DNA of 64,000 bases from Patiria miniata (taxonomy: Eukaryota > Echinodermata > Asteroidea > Valvatida > Asterinidae). A program made the translations under genes and the position numbers. The stretch is taken from positions 14,211,176 through 14,275,175 of the forward strand of contig NW_024037056.1 in NCBI RefSeq assembly GCF_015706575.1, in the 5' to 3' direction. This document shows, piece after piece, positions 1-10,447 of the stretch (positions are counted from its first letter, which is position 1; each line of letters opens with the position of its first letter). The notes beneath the pieces were generated by a model that was given only the letters and a program-made list of their open reading frames with translations, ran no database searches and was not told the DNA's origin.

Positions 1-1175
1 GCTATCCAATGACAGCGTTCTGGCTGCTGCCCTCTGGAGGAATCTCTTCGTCAGGCGCGACATAGAGCCGGCGCAGTTGGCAGACATGGTGGAGTACGTC
101 AGGCAACAGGTCAGTAAGGCCAAAAAAAAAAAGTCTCCGGTTTCTGGTATGCGCGCGTCGCCGTAGCCATGCGCGTCGGCAAAATGAAAAAGTTTTTTTT
201 TCAATACAAGATGATGTCTCAAAACCGCCAAACTCACTGGTTTGACTGTAATTCTGCTGCTGCGCAATTTCAACGTGTTTTTAGATGGGGTTATGATCGA
301 GAGTAAGCTTTATGTGGCCTCTCTGGACTCCCATATATTTGCACAAAGTTTAGTCGGGCACCATTTGCAGTCATCAGCCGACATTTGAAGCCAAAAAAAA
401 AAAAAATATGGTAAAAAAAAAAAAAGCCGCGTCGCCGCACCACTTTTGGGGCAAGCTCCATACCAGAAACCGGAGACTTTTTTTTTTTGGCCTAACCAAA
501 CATATTTTAATACGAAAGTAGAGCAACAAACTTGTTTTAGTTTTTTACAGTTGAACAAAGAAATTGACTGGAGCAGGGTATGAACCTGCAACCTCCGAAA
601 TGCCGTTTGGGTGCTCTGCCAACCCTGTGTTGGCTGTTTCCCGATTTTGTTTATGTCTTTGTTCAATGAGGTAAAATATTTGGGTTTGGCAACAAATCAA
701 CATATTTTACAGTTTGCAGAGTGCTTTCCATGAGTTTGCTGCTATTGCAGATTCGAGCCAGCCAGCCGACCCTTGCAAGCTCGGTGGTCGAGTGTGAGAC
801 ATCTTCACTAGTAAGCAGGAGGTCGTGGGTTCGAGTCCCTTGTGAATTTTTCTCGAATCATTTAAAGTGCACAGCCAAAAAGTCTAGGTCAAGGGAAACT
901 CTCGCATTCAAATTTGCAACCCTGTCACAAAATCCTGTTACGAAAATCATTAACTCTTTTGTGTTCCCTTTTAAATAATGCCATCCGCAAATTCGTTTTG
1001 GCCCACACAGGTACAGTATTTGGAAACGCTAGACACTGCCCAGCTACTCCAAGTCGGACGAATCAAATGGCTCCCGTTTAAAGGGATCGTACCGGACAAA
1101 ACAACCCCGCTTCCAAAAGCTAGCAGCCTAGATGAAGAACTTGTGTTCCCCGAAGTCGACAAAATCGGCTCTTAG
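1..1175 (+). CDS. UQCC1: UQCC1, C-terminal two coding exons (partial gene)
   Basis: Ubiquinol-cytochrome c reductase assembly factor 1 (CBP3 homologue) is a mitochondrial chaperone that helps cytochrome b synthesis and insertion during complex III assembly. Two exons are visible. The first, 1-109, enters from outside the window, reads from base 2 and includes LAAALWRNLF and MVEYVRQQ; its donor is gtcagt. The second, 1011-1175, follows a cacag acceptor, opens with VQYLETLD and ends at TAG. Human UQCC1 has the same arrangement: AVWRNLF, then EYVRKQ and QYLDS, then a short C-terminal tail. Both exons join in phase 0. The last intron carries a MITE (118-492) and two tRNA-like repeat pieces. The N-terminal bulk of the gene lies left of the window. 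The identity rests on remembered family sequence, but the local match is specific. Confidence 0.85.
118..492 (+). mobile_element. Tourist-like (PIF/Harbinger) MITE, copy 1
   Basis: A 375 bp element has inverted ends GGCC-A(n)-GTCTCCGGTTTCTGGTAT and the reverse complement at 456-492. It is flanked by a 3 bp duplication TAA (115-117 and 493-495). A second copy in opposite orientation at 38539-38907 has the same ends and is flanked by TTA on both sides. GGCC-type ends with a TWA target duplication are the hallmark of PIF/Harbinger-derived Tourist elements. No transposase is encoded. It sits inside the last intron of UQCC1, starting 8 bases after the splice donor. Confidence 0.85.
556..640 (-). 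repeat. tRNA-like SINE head (fragment)
   Basis: On the minus strand this stretch has an A-box-like TGGCAGAGCACC followed about 35 bases later by a B-box-like GGTTCATACCC, the internal pol III promoter layout of a tRNA-derived SINE head. The acceptor stem does not pair convincingly, so it is called a repeat rather than a functional tRNA gene. Confidence 0.45.
770..850 (+). repeat. tRNA-like SINE head or degenerate tRNA
   Basis: The plus strand shows an A-box-like TGGTCGAGTGTG and a B-box GGTTCGAGTCCC preceded by GGTCGTG, resembling a class II (Ser/Leu) tRNA. The shared string GTAAGCAGG-GGTCGTGGG recurs near 8530-8565, suggesting a dispersed family. No clear 7 bp acceptor stem was found. Confidence 0.4.
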
Positions 1176-1840
1176 TAGGAAATGAGTTTTCCACTGAAAA
1201 GGTCAGGATTTTTTTAAGCATGTGATGAAATTATTGTCAAGATGGTGTTTTTTTCACACCAGTATTGCTTTGGATTTTAAGGTTTTTGAAGGTTCAAGAG
1301 TTGACGTGGGTTCATACTTTGTGAGAAAAATATCGACGTGGATTGTTGTATGAGGTGACTGCCGATTTATAGTCTGCATGACAGCGAATTTGTGGCAGTA
1401 CTACAGATATTTGAACAGCGATTTCGCAAAAGGGGAATACATTTAAACCCTGTTTATCCCAACTAATGTTGTATGATGTCAAATTCACCCTTTTCGTGAG
1501 TTAAAAACCAACCCTAATGCAGAATGATGAAAATAGTCAGGTTCCTGCTTAGCCAGTGCCACACATTATAGCAATGGCAATCATGGCTTCAAGAAACAAG
1601 ATCAAGATGGCTGCTGGTTTATCCAGAGGGAGGGGCTGCAGGTCTAGCTGGGGTGGGGCTAGTTGGGGGTCTGACCTGGCTGTGTGCCAATCAAAACCAT
1701 GCTTTTCTATAATTGAAAACAAGTGATCACCTGATGTGTCATGTGACATGGAGCTTGGTCACCGTCAGAGATGCTATTTGATTTTCAGTTGAAATCAAGC
1801 CATCTTTGGGTTCATGTTCCAATGTACATCTTTCGAGTTC

Positions 1841-1846
1841 AATAAA
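1841..1846 (+). other. Candidate UQCC1 poly(A) signal
   Basis: AATAAA lies 666 bases after the UQCC1 stop codon and is followed by a short A run. Spacing suits a 3' UTR of about 0.7 kb. Another AATAAA near 2280 is an alternative. Confidence 0.45.
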
Positions 1847-1860
1847 AAAAAAAATGATAG

Positions 1861-3600
1861 TTAATTCCTGATCCTCGTTGAGCAATTCAAGTGGAAATAT
1901 TACTCAAGTTCTCACGACCCAAGCTGTGTTTCGTCAATGATAAATACCTCATCGTCGTCACTGTAATTTTTAATCATCCTATCTTGCGTCGACACGTTGC
2001 TGATTACCCAAAAGCTGCATTGATGTATCGTTGACCGTAATTAGTGCAAAACACAAAAGGATCATTCAGTTGACATCTCATTAATATTCACAATCACATT
2101 AAATATGCGAGTCGGGCCAAGTTGTTCGTACTGATGCGAGAGGGGCTCATAATGTATTTCAGATAATGTTAACTTTTTTTCTTTCAAAGGCACATTAAAT
2201 TTTTAAGGCACTTTTCCCAGACATACATACATAAGGTGCACATCGTTTCAGTTTTTAGCTCCACGAAGTGTGACCGAACAAATAAAATATTTATCGATAA
2301 TTGTGCGAGCAAGTCGTTTTGGTGCATGAGTTCCCTGACCTAAAAATGAGAGTGCTAAATTGTCATTTTCAAGAACATATTAATGGGTTCATTGATGATT
2401 GAGTTGATAAGAAACAGATCAGAAAGAGACTGGGCGTAAAAATGCAAAATGATAAGGTAGCTTGTTAAATTCATGGTATTTCTCCCAAACTGCTTTTTGA
2501 GGAATTGCCTTTTATCGAACTGCATCAATATATTTCTTGGGAGTGTTAAAACAACAAGTGAGCTTAAAAATAAATGAATATTTTGTAACATTAAAAATTG
2601 ATTAAGAAGTACCTACAACATTAATGTGATCAAGAAGAAAGTTAATAAAACATAATTATTGTAATGTAGTCGAAGGCCATAGAGTTCTTTAAGTTTATAC
2701 ATACATGTAACTAGTGTTTTTTTCCTAAACAAGTTAACACTGTTCTATGTACAGATATAATAAAAGGTTTTAAAAAATATAAATTTGCCGTTTTTAGTTA
2801 ACCCTGTGTTTTGTCGTCGATTGGTCCTCTTATAATTGATAGGCGTACAATGTATATATTTGCAAACAGTCATCTGAGATTAATATATTTACAGAAAATG
2901 TATTGCTGAATACTGCAAAATCCTCCAACTGCCTCCATGTAAAACTGGCATACAGCCTCAATCCTGCAAAATCCTCTGTTATTTCTTGAATGTGGTCCCT
3001 GGAGGGGTGACCACTGCCTCAATCCTGCAAAATGCACTGACAATCACTGTCAATATGTTGAGGCAGAGCCAGTGACATCCTGGAGCAGTGCGGAGGATTT
3101 CAAGTATAATCTAGGCCTAAATTTATGCACGGCTGAGCATAAACAACACAAGGTCCGGCCCAAGACCTAGAAACAGTGCATCCTCTGAAGTCATTAACAC
3201 ACTTTTGCCATGTAACCTCAATCCTGCGAATTCCTCCATTTTGCAAAGAGTAGTTTGGAGGATTTGGGAAGGTTAGGGTTAATTAAGGCACTTAAAATTG
3301 ACAATGAATGTTTTTTTTTATTTACACATTTTTCCCTTCAAACATAACGTATACCTCCTACCACAAAGAATCAGCAAATTGCATACCAGAGATGTTACAA
3401 ATATTAAACAAATCTAAATCTCGGTTTTACCATAAAATATCTTACAAAACAACCCTTTAAAATGTTGTGAAAATGATTTTTACAATGTGCAATGTGGTTT
3501 GAGCACCAAATGTACAATTTTTTTAATTTTGTAGGTGGGGGCGGGTTGAGGTCATCCAATGAAAACGTCTATTCATTTGTACACTAGTTTTCATTGGTAG
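1861..3600. other. Intergenic region between convergent UQCC1 and gene A
   Basis: No supported coding exon on either strand. The left part is AT-rich. Between about 2905 and 3240 the phrase CCTCAATCCTGCAAAATCC recurs in four imperfect copies, likely an old dispersed repeat. TTTATT at 3317-3322 gives AATAAA on the minus strand, a candidate poly(A) signal for gene A about 500 bases past its stop. Confidence 0.5.
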
Positions 3601-3608
3601 CTTTACGT

Positions 3609-3710
3609 CGTTTTCCAAACCCAGCTTCGGCTCCAGATCCGGGTCCAGCCCCATTGCCAACCTGCATGAATGGAGCCAGAGACGGAGCCGAAGCCGGGGT
3701 TTGGAAAACG
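3609..3710. repeat. Short inverted repeat (hairpin)
   Basis: CGTTTTCCAAACCC with AGCTTCGGCTCC at 3609-3634 is matched by its reverse complement at 3684-3710 with one or two differences, leaving a loop of about 50 bases. Similarity continues more weakly outward. It may be a small palindromic MITE. It lies just downstream of gene A. Confidence 0.6.
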
Positions 3711-3818
3711 CCCTTTGTGTTACCATTCAGCTCTCCAGACTCAAGAACCATAGAGTTTCAAGAAAATAGGTCTGGGAGCTAGAGATGCCAATTAAAAAAA
3801 AAATCCCGGATGTCCGTT

Positions 3819-6800
3819 TCACAACCCCTTAAATTTCATTTCACCGGTGAAGTTCCCAAAATAGCCACTCTCTGTGACGTTTAAGAGATAATCGATCATG
3901 TCATCAATCAGTGTCGGCTGGTTCCCTAGTGACGTGGGGTCGGATACCAGGGATGACCCCGTGACCTCGGGTGGTTGTGTCGTCACATCACTTTCTGGGA
4001 TCACGAGGTATATCGTGAAGTCAAGCAGTGGTCTTGAAAAGCCAGAGATCGAACCGTTGTACCGTCTGTCGACAGAAAATAGAGAATGAAAAACATAAAA
4101 CAACTCATAATTTTAGCATAGCAATAAAAAATACATTTTTGACAATTTGCAATTTTTGAAATTGATGCATTTGAAAGTCAAAGGATGTTAGTATTGTTAA
4201 AAGAACGAATTTCAGACTCGGTATCAACCATCTGCTTGAAAGTTTTTGAGAAGAAATAATTTTATTTGAATTTAATTCAAATTATATTGACATAATATTC
4301 GATTATGTCAATATCAGTTTCGAAATTCAAAGACGATTTCACGTACTGGATTCCGTCCACTGTGGTTGTCTCGTAGAGGTTATAAAATTCTTCGCTGCTT
4401 TGAACAGTTGCGTTCATCTGGAGAATAGACACAAGAAAAGTTCGCTGGGTTATTATTTTTTTATTTGTGGTAACTTTTAAAGTTAGTTTCTGTCGTTCCA
4501 TTTAAAAAAAAAATAGGGGCATAAAGTGACTCTACAATTACTTTGAAATTTTAAACTCAAAAACCACAAAATTATTTAGCCAGTTAGTGCCAAAACTTAC
4601 ATGTACAGGGTGAGTAAAAAAAAAAACGGAACCCAAACCCCCAAAATTATATTTCATATTTAAAAAAATATGTACCACCCCCCCAAAAAACAGCTGGAAA
4701 GCCAATTTCATAAGCTACTTTTAGAGGAAAAATTCTAAAATTGCTCAATCCATTCAAAGAATATTACCATTTAAAAACAATGACCCTAAAACCTCTTTCG
4801 TCCAAAAATGTGATTTCAAGAATCGTCGTCACAATTGTCTTCAAACATCACCAGCAATAAAACCTCATTTGAAAAGTTAACAATATTCAACAAAGTCCTT
4901 TTGAAGGCCCGTCTTTTTAAAAAAGTGGATTTTATAAATCATATTGTTTGCCTATCCAGGGTTGTTAATAAAGATATTGTGTACTACAGTTTTTGACAGT
5001 TGTTGAAACAAGTATTCTGTGTCATTTTGTTTGTTGTTCCAAACAGTAAGAAAACACAATAAATGGCTTCTTTTTTTTTGGACGAAACAGATTTTAGGGT
5101 CATTGCGTTTAAATGGTGATATTCTTTGAACGGATTGAGCAATTTCAGTATTGTTTTCATCCTAAAGTAGCTTATGAAATTGGCTTTTCATTCAGTATTA
5201 TTTTGGTGCTATTTATATAATGTAAATATGAAATATAATTTTGGGGGTTTGGGTTCCGCTTTTGTTTATTCGCCCTGTACATGCTAAAGTGTAATTCTTC
5301 ATTGATATGAATTCTTTATGCAAAACTGACTGTTCAAAAGGAATTACATGTATTCGGCAATGCGTGTCATTAATTGAGCAATTGAAGAGAAATTGGCAGG
5401 AAAATCTGACACAAAATGGAGAATATGTATTCTAAGATTTTTGGTCTTACCGTGTAGATGAATTCCTCACTGAGTCGGCGGTACTCACTGGAACTGTTAT
5501 CGGCGTACGTTGCCAAGTACGGCCGGTTTGTGATGTTGAAAATACCTTCAAGTGATGCTGTGAAAATAAGGCAAGAAAAGAGGAAATGTGTGTCACAATG
5601 TACTTCAAAACTGCGTTACGCTCTATAGAACAAAACATATTAAGGAACATTCAACAGTACCACAACCATTACCGATAAACAACGTTTTGAAATACACAAC
5701 AAAACCAAAAAAATGCCAAAACAAACACCAAACCAATCCAAAAATAAAGACCATGATTTCGAGCTTACTTGTCGTTTTTGGTTGAACATCATTTCCACCT
5801 TGAAGAGAAAAAAAAGGAAAATATTAATTGTCAAAATGCTGCAGTCACTACCCGCACAAAAAGATTTTGTGCTGTCATCTTTTGTTACTGGAAAAGAGAT
5901 TATTTCTATACATGCAGACAACATTTTCAAAAACTTACTGTTCAAGATGATGAAACCAACAATCAAAATGACAGCCAGAATAGACGTTGCCATGATAATC
6001 AGCATCGCCTTACATTGCACCGAATGCACGGCGCGGTTGTACCCGGCCGGCGGCGCCGGCCGTTGGTACTCCATGGGCTCCACGTCGTTCTTGAACCTGG
6101 GCGGTTGGGACGCGGCTTTCCTCGGCGGTGCCTTAGCGGACGCGGCGCGGTCGGAGCTGGCTGGGCTAGCGCTTCGAGAGCTCGGCTGTGCCTCGCAAGA
6201 GACCAGGGACGGCGTCCGGGCTGGTTTATCCGGGGTCCTGTTGACGTCTTCGTCATCTTCGTTGTCGATTTTGACGCCGCTGTCGTGGTCACTCTTGATA
6301 TCCGGAGATGCGTCCCCGGGCTGAGGACTCACCGCGATGATGCGAGGATTAGCGTGGGGCTTCGCGACGCGCTCGCCCCGTGAGTCCTCCTCCTCCTCGC
6401 TGGAATCGAGCCCCTGAGGCAGCTTGATACTCGGACTTTCCTGTCCGATATTTGGGCTCTCTCCCTCGTCTGGGACTTCCCCCGTCAGTAAATCAGTGTC
6501 AAGATCTGCCTCGTCCGTAACTGCGGATGGACAGTCTGCTGACGGTGAGGGCGCACTTGCCGGCGAATCACTGCGAGGAATCTCTTCCAGTGCGATGCAT
6601 TCATTAATCTAAATGTTAAACGTAATTTAGATGTACACTTTTAGCTTCAAATTCCCTGTTATGGAATACTGCTTTATGCCATTCCTATATAGTAACTGTG
6701 TCCCTTTAAGCGGGAACATTTGTGGGCGTGGCTAGCATATATTTTTCTGGGCGGCGCAATTGAAATAATGAAGACAAAAGTATACATGTACTTTGAGCAT

Positions 6801-8372
6801 TTGAAATGTTTCAAATTCGCAATTAAACCCTGTGCAAAACATGATACCAGTGTCAAGACCCATTGGAAAAAATGCTGCAGTCATGCAGTAGTTTAAAATG
6901 TATTTACTGCCATCCACAATTCTGATTTCAGCATTAAGAAAATGAAAGGTGGATATCATTGTCACGTTCTAGAGTTTTCAAAGTTTAAAGGTGTTGATAG
7001 GCCTTTACAACGTTTTGCTTTTGCAATAATTTTTAGAATTGCATGGATTTGGGGGTTAGTATTTTATAGCAACTTTTGTTACGCTGACCTGTTTGAAGTT
7101 TTGTGTTCATGGATGCTGGAAAAAAACAAGGAAAAAATGCTGTTCATGTAGTCTGGTTCCCCGACCTTAATTCACACGACACAGAGCAATTTATAGACGT
7201 CGGAATTGTCAGGTCAGGGGGAACCAGACTAGCTGGCTTGCACCCGTTCACGGATATTGTATTAAACCGATTGCAACAAAATGTCGACTAACTAAATTTG
7301 GTAAATTGGGGGCCGTTTTTGAAAAAAGTCAGCCGACCATCGTTGGAATTGATACAAAAATTCCACTTTTCTTGAACATGACAGCATGTTCACAGGATGT
7401 TTGATGCGCCGAAGCACCTTGTAAACCATTATAAAGGTGCTACATAATGGGTCTCATATTTCTCATGTACTTCATTCATTTACCTGTCTCTAATATCAGA
7501 CATAATTTCCAGCGCCTTGAGTACCTAATGGACCATTAGGGTTGGTAGATACGTGCGCTATATAAGACTTCGGTATTATTATTATTATTAGAATCATTCA
7601 CTTACAGTCCGGTATATTTCATAATAATTTGGGTAGTTGTTTATGCTTGTAAATTTCGTATATTGCCTCTTACTATTTAAGTTACATCATGCATGTAAGT
7701 AGTAACGACGAGACATGTTTTTTTCCGTTACATTCCTGGCAACCATCCAAAATGTATTCAATTTTATTGCCTATAGACCCCCAGCTTTCCTTAAAAAAAA
7801 ATAGAAATTGGCAATGTTCATCATAAATATGGGTTTCGTGAGAAGACAACTCAATAGGAAAGCTACAGCAATTAGTAACGCTTGAAACCAATCAAATTAG
7901 TTCGCGGCCAGAGCCTTCGTCGATTTCCGGCCAAAATATGAAGACAATAAACGACAAAACGAAGAGCCAAAAAAAAAAAAAAAAAATCGATCCTTCGTTT
8001 GGCGATCAAATTAAACGACCTCGCCGGATGTAGCGTTTATTGATGCGTTGCCATGGCAACTGAAAGCACGCAAATGGCGCGCCAGGGAAACGCGAGCCTT
8101 CGGAATGGACTGACATCCATAAATAATAGCTGAAAGCAATAATGGTCTCCACTTGAATGGCTTTTAGCGACAATACTAAATTAACGGCGCCCATTGCATC
8201 ATTACAGTAATAGAATGTTACAGTAATAAAGGCCTTAAATACATCATGTATTATAATGGCAGGGGAAAAGGTTTTTGCAATTTTATTTAAAACTCTTATT
8301 TAATTATTAAAACCCCGCCCTAAGGAAGGAAAGACCAATAGGGGGTCTACTTACCTCGTTTTCGTCATCCAT
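3819..8372 (-). CDS. Gene A: type II membrane protein with one SEA domain
   Basis: The six coding exons on the minus strand are 8372-8355 (MDDENE), 6608-5939, 5798-5769, 5557-5451, 4417-4335 and 4065-3819. They total 1155 bases (384 residues). Residues 7 to about 204 form a Ser/Pro/Asp/Glu-rich cytosolic region that includes a SSEEEED run. A hydrophobic helix (AMLIIMATSILAVILIVGF) at about 206-228 has no signal peptide before it, so a type II topology is inferred. A 30-base microexon encodes a short linker. The last three exons encode a SEA domain: LEGIFNITNRPYL, then NGSISGF at the place where autocleaving SEA domains have GSVVV, ending ESGYFGNFTGEMKF before the stop. The exon 5 donor (gtcttt at 4334) is weak; it was chosen because only that phase keeps exon 6 open and the paralogue has the same join. 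The function is unknown. Confidence 0.72.
4606..5277. mobile_element. Foldback element with ~205 bp inverted arms, Tc1/mariner-like ends
   Basis: The left arm (4606-4809) and right arm (about 5080-5277) are imperfect reverse complements. They share CAGGGTGA ends, a GGAACCCAAACCCCCAAAAT block, the AAGCCAATTTCATAAGC block and the TTTTAGGGTCATTG region. TA flanks both ends (4604-4605 and 5278-5279), as for Tc1/mariner insertion, and CAGGGTG ends are common in that superfamily. The centre has no transposase reading frame. It lies in the gene A intron between the first and second SEA exons. Confidence 0.75.
6985..7400 (+). mobile_element. Dispersed TTAA-flanked repeat, diverged copy 1
   Basis: From TTAAAGG at 6985 this segment is collinear with 47653-48175. 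Shared blocks are GCTTTTGC, ATGGATTTGGGGG, a hairpin GTCTGGTTCCCC...GGGGGAACCAGAC (7151-7229), TAGCTGGCTTGCACCCGTTC, and GATACAAAAATTCCACTTTTC. The right terminus is degenerate. It lies in gene A intron 1. Confidence 0.6.
7500..7592 (+). repeat. SINE tail with (ATT)n
   Basis: GATACGTGCGCTATATAAGA followed by TTATTATTATT resembles the 3' part of the SINE at 45710-46075, which carries GGATACGTGCGCCTAAATA and a TTATTATA tail. It is a truncated copy. Confidence 0.45.
8047..8060. promoter_or_regulatory. Perfect palindromic RFX X-box
   Basis: GTTGCCATGGCAAC matches the consensus X-box (GTTRCCATGGYAAC) bound by RFX factors in full. It is in gene A intron 1, about 295 bases downstream of the first coding exon. 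RFX sites near promoters often mark ciliary genes, but no ciliary role for gene A can be read from its sequence. Confidence 0.5.
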
Positions 8373-8699
8373 AGTTCTGGTCAACTCGCTGATTGATGAA
8401 CAGCTAGTGAAGTCAAAAATGTCTCCAAACGTTTCAAGACGCTTGCCGCATCAAGCTGAAGTGATGACACTTGCCGGCTGTTTTCACATCTTTGAGAATA
8501 ATTCTAGATTTTGTTTTCGTAAGTCTTGTGTTGAGACGTAAGCAGGCGGTCGTGGGCTCGACTCCCGACTGAGTGAATGTTTATGGCAATCCCTCGGATA
8601 ACACTGAGTGTACGAACTTGCGTCGGTCGGTTATTGAATGCAGAATTAGGCCATGTTTTTACGTATTTATTTATCTGCAAGCCTCTTAAAATTAGGGTA

Positions 8700-9064
8700 T
8701 AAAAAAACAAAGCTACTTGTAGCAATCACATCGCATTCAGTGGATCCGTTTCGCTCTGTCTAACTCGAGTTGTGATGCCGGTACGGTCCACGGAAGTTCA
8801 AGCCGGCTCAAGCCCCGTCCACTCCATTAAACACTTGTTGCACACCCACCCACGTCGTGTAGTTTGTGCCGTTGATACACGCGTGACGCGCGACTCGTGG
8901 TTATATTGCCACGAAGACACTGCACGGTTTAGTTATTGAGTTTCACGGCGCTCACTAATTGCATTGCCGGGGTTTTTTTCCCATCAAGGCGGGCATCAAG
9001 GTCGAGCGGACCGGGGCCTCCATGGAACGCGCTGATGCGGAAGAGTTATTATCCGACTACCATG
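8700..9064 (+). promoter_or_regulatory. Candidate CpG-rich divergent promoter and first exon of an unknown + strand transcript
   Basis: This stretch upstream of gene A is CpG-rich (ACACGCGTGACGCGCGACTCG near 8878). At 9022-9064 an ATG in a good context (GCCTCCATGG) opens a 14-codon reading frame, MERADAEELLSDYH, ending at a GT donor (gtaacg). The donor lies in an X-box-like string ACTACCATGGTAAC. No continuation exon was found, so this may be the start of a non-coding or distant transcript. Evidence is weak. Confidence 0.22.
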
Positions 9065-9310
9065 GTAACGGTTTTCTTCGTTTACCAGAAAGACGCCAAG
9101 TCGGTTTAATTGCATGCCGCTCGTCGACGTCAGGGTCTACAGCTTGTTATTTGCTTCAAATGTCTTGTCATAAAAACATCCTTGAAGTTGACCCGAGTTA
9201 TATTGTGGGTTTTTTAGGAGGTTAAAATTTGTTAAATGAAGTGTTTTGCTACTACGATTGTTTAGAGCGCACGATACGGTACAGGTTTATTAAAGTTTGG
9301 AGTTTTTGAT

Positions 9311-9405
9311 ATACATGTAATAACATGTATACATGTAATATACATGTAATATACATGTAATATACATGTAATATACATGTAATATACATGTAATATACAT
9401 GTAAT
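9311..9405. repeat. 11 bp tandem repeat (TACATGTAATA)n
   Basis: About eight near-perfect copies of TACATGTAATA. Each unit contains the palindrome TACATGTA, so either strand can form many small hairpins. Confidence 0.9.
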
Positions 9406-10219
9406 ACCGGTGTATTACCGGTGGATGTAACATGGAACGACAAAAACTAATTAAAATTCAAAGGGAAAAAGCAAACTTTAAAACACTCCATGCTGAATAA
9501 AAATGTGATCCACACCGTTTAGTATATTTATTTATATGTATTTATTTTTTTAAACTATACGAACACCGGACATTGCGATGTCAATCCTTTCCTTCGAACA
9601 TTGTTTTTGTAACTGATGCAAATTTCGGTTTCAGTAAGCCATTCCTTACACCGATTTGGCAGAAGTGCAGAATAATACCTAGGATTTAACAGGGTTCGAA
9701 CCATCTACCAATACGTAACATTGTTGGCAATTCACGGAATGTTGCATTACGCGTTTAGCTTAGGTTGGGGGAAATACTAATAATACTGGATAATAAGTGT
9801 TAGTCTTTAAAATGATTAAAATACAATTATTAGTTTGCTCTTCCATTCTGAGTAAAGTAAACCGAAATTATTTGGACTACAACAGTTTATATTTCTTAAT
9901 ATTATTGCATAACCATGACAAATAACTTTTACAAAAACACATGACATAAAAAGTACTAAATTATCTCACCAATAATGGAACTCTTATTGCGATACAAACA
10001 AATTAAATTTTAACCATTCGCAGTGCTGCTTTTACATGTATTTAAGAATTCCTGCGTTTGTATTATCGTCCACTCAACCGACAGAACAAAGAGATCCTTA
10101 TTCAGGAGAAATTTATTTTAATTACTGTTTCATTAATTTACTGTTTCTTACACTATTTCAGAATTTTTCTTGAGATTTAAAATTTACAAAAAAAAAATAC
10201 ATCTGTTACACGGGACCAA

Positions 10220-10447
10220 TTTCACGGCGCTGCTAAGCACAAAAATGTGCTTAGCACAAAACAAGTCTGGCTTATAAAAGCAGGTTACCAGCCAAAACTC
10301 CATGTGATGTATACTGCTCTTGATTAGTATTGAGTTGTGGTTTGCTGTATATAGCATGAAAATCACGTGGAGTTTTGGCTGGTAAACTGCTTTTAAGCCA
10401 GACTTTTTTCGTGCTAAGCAATTTGTTTGCTTAGCAGCGCCGTGAAA
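10220..10447. mobile_element. 228 bp palindromic MITE
   Basis: The left arm starts TTTCACGGCGCTGCTAAGCA and the right arm ends with its reverse complement. Pairing runs through AGTCTGGCTT, TTACCAGCCAAAACTCCA and CGTGAT for about 90 bases per arm, leaving a short AT-rich centre. No coding capacity. Confidence 0.85.

Noticed and set aside
770..850. Functional tRNA gene
   Set aside because: A- and B-box-like strings are present, but no convincing acceptor and anticodon stems; a SINE head is more likely.
5713..6383. Two long plus-strand open frames of about 200 codons
   Set aside because: They are antisense to gene A exon 2, whose minus-strand frame has a transmembrane helix, matching splice sites and a paralogue in gene B.
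9311..9405. CRISPR-like regular repeats
   Set aside because: Units are 11 bases with no spacers; it is a microsatellite in a eukaryotic genome.
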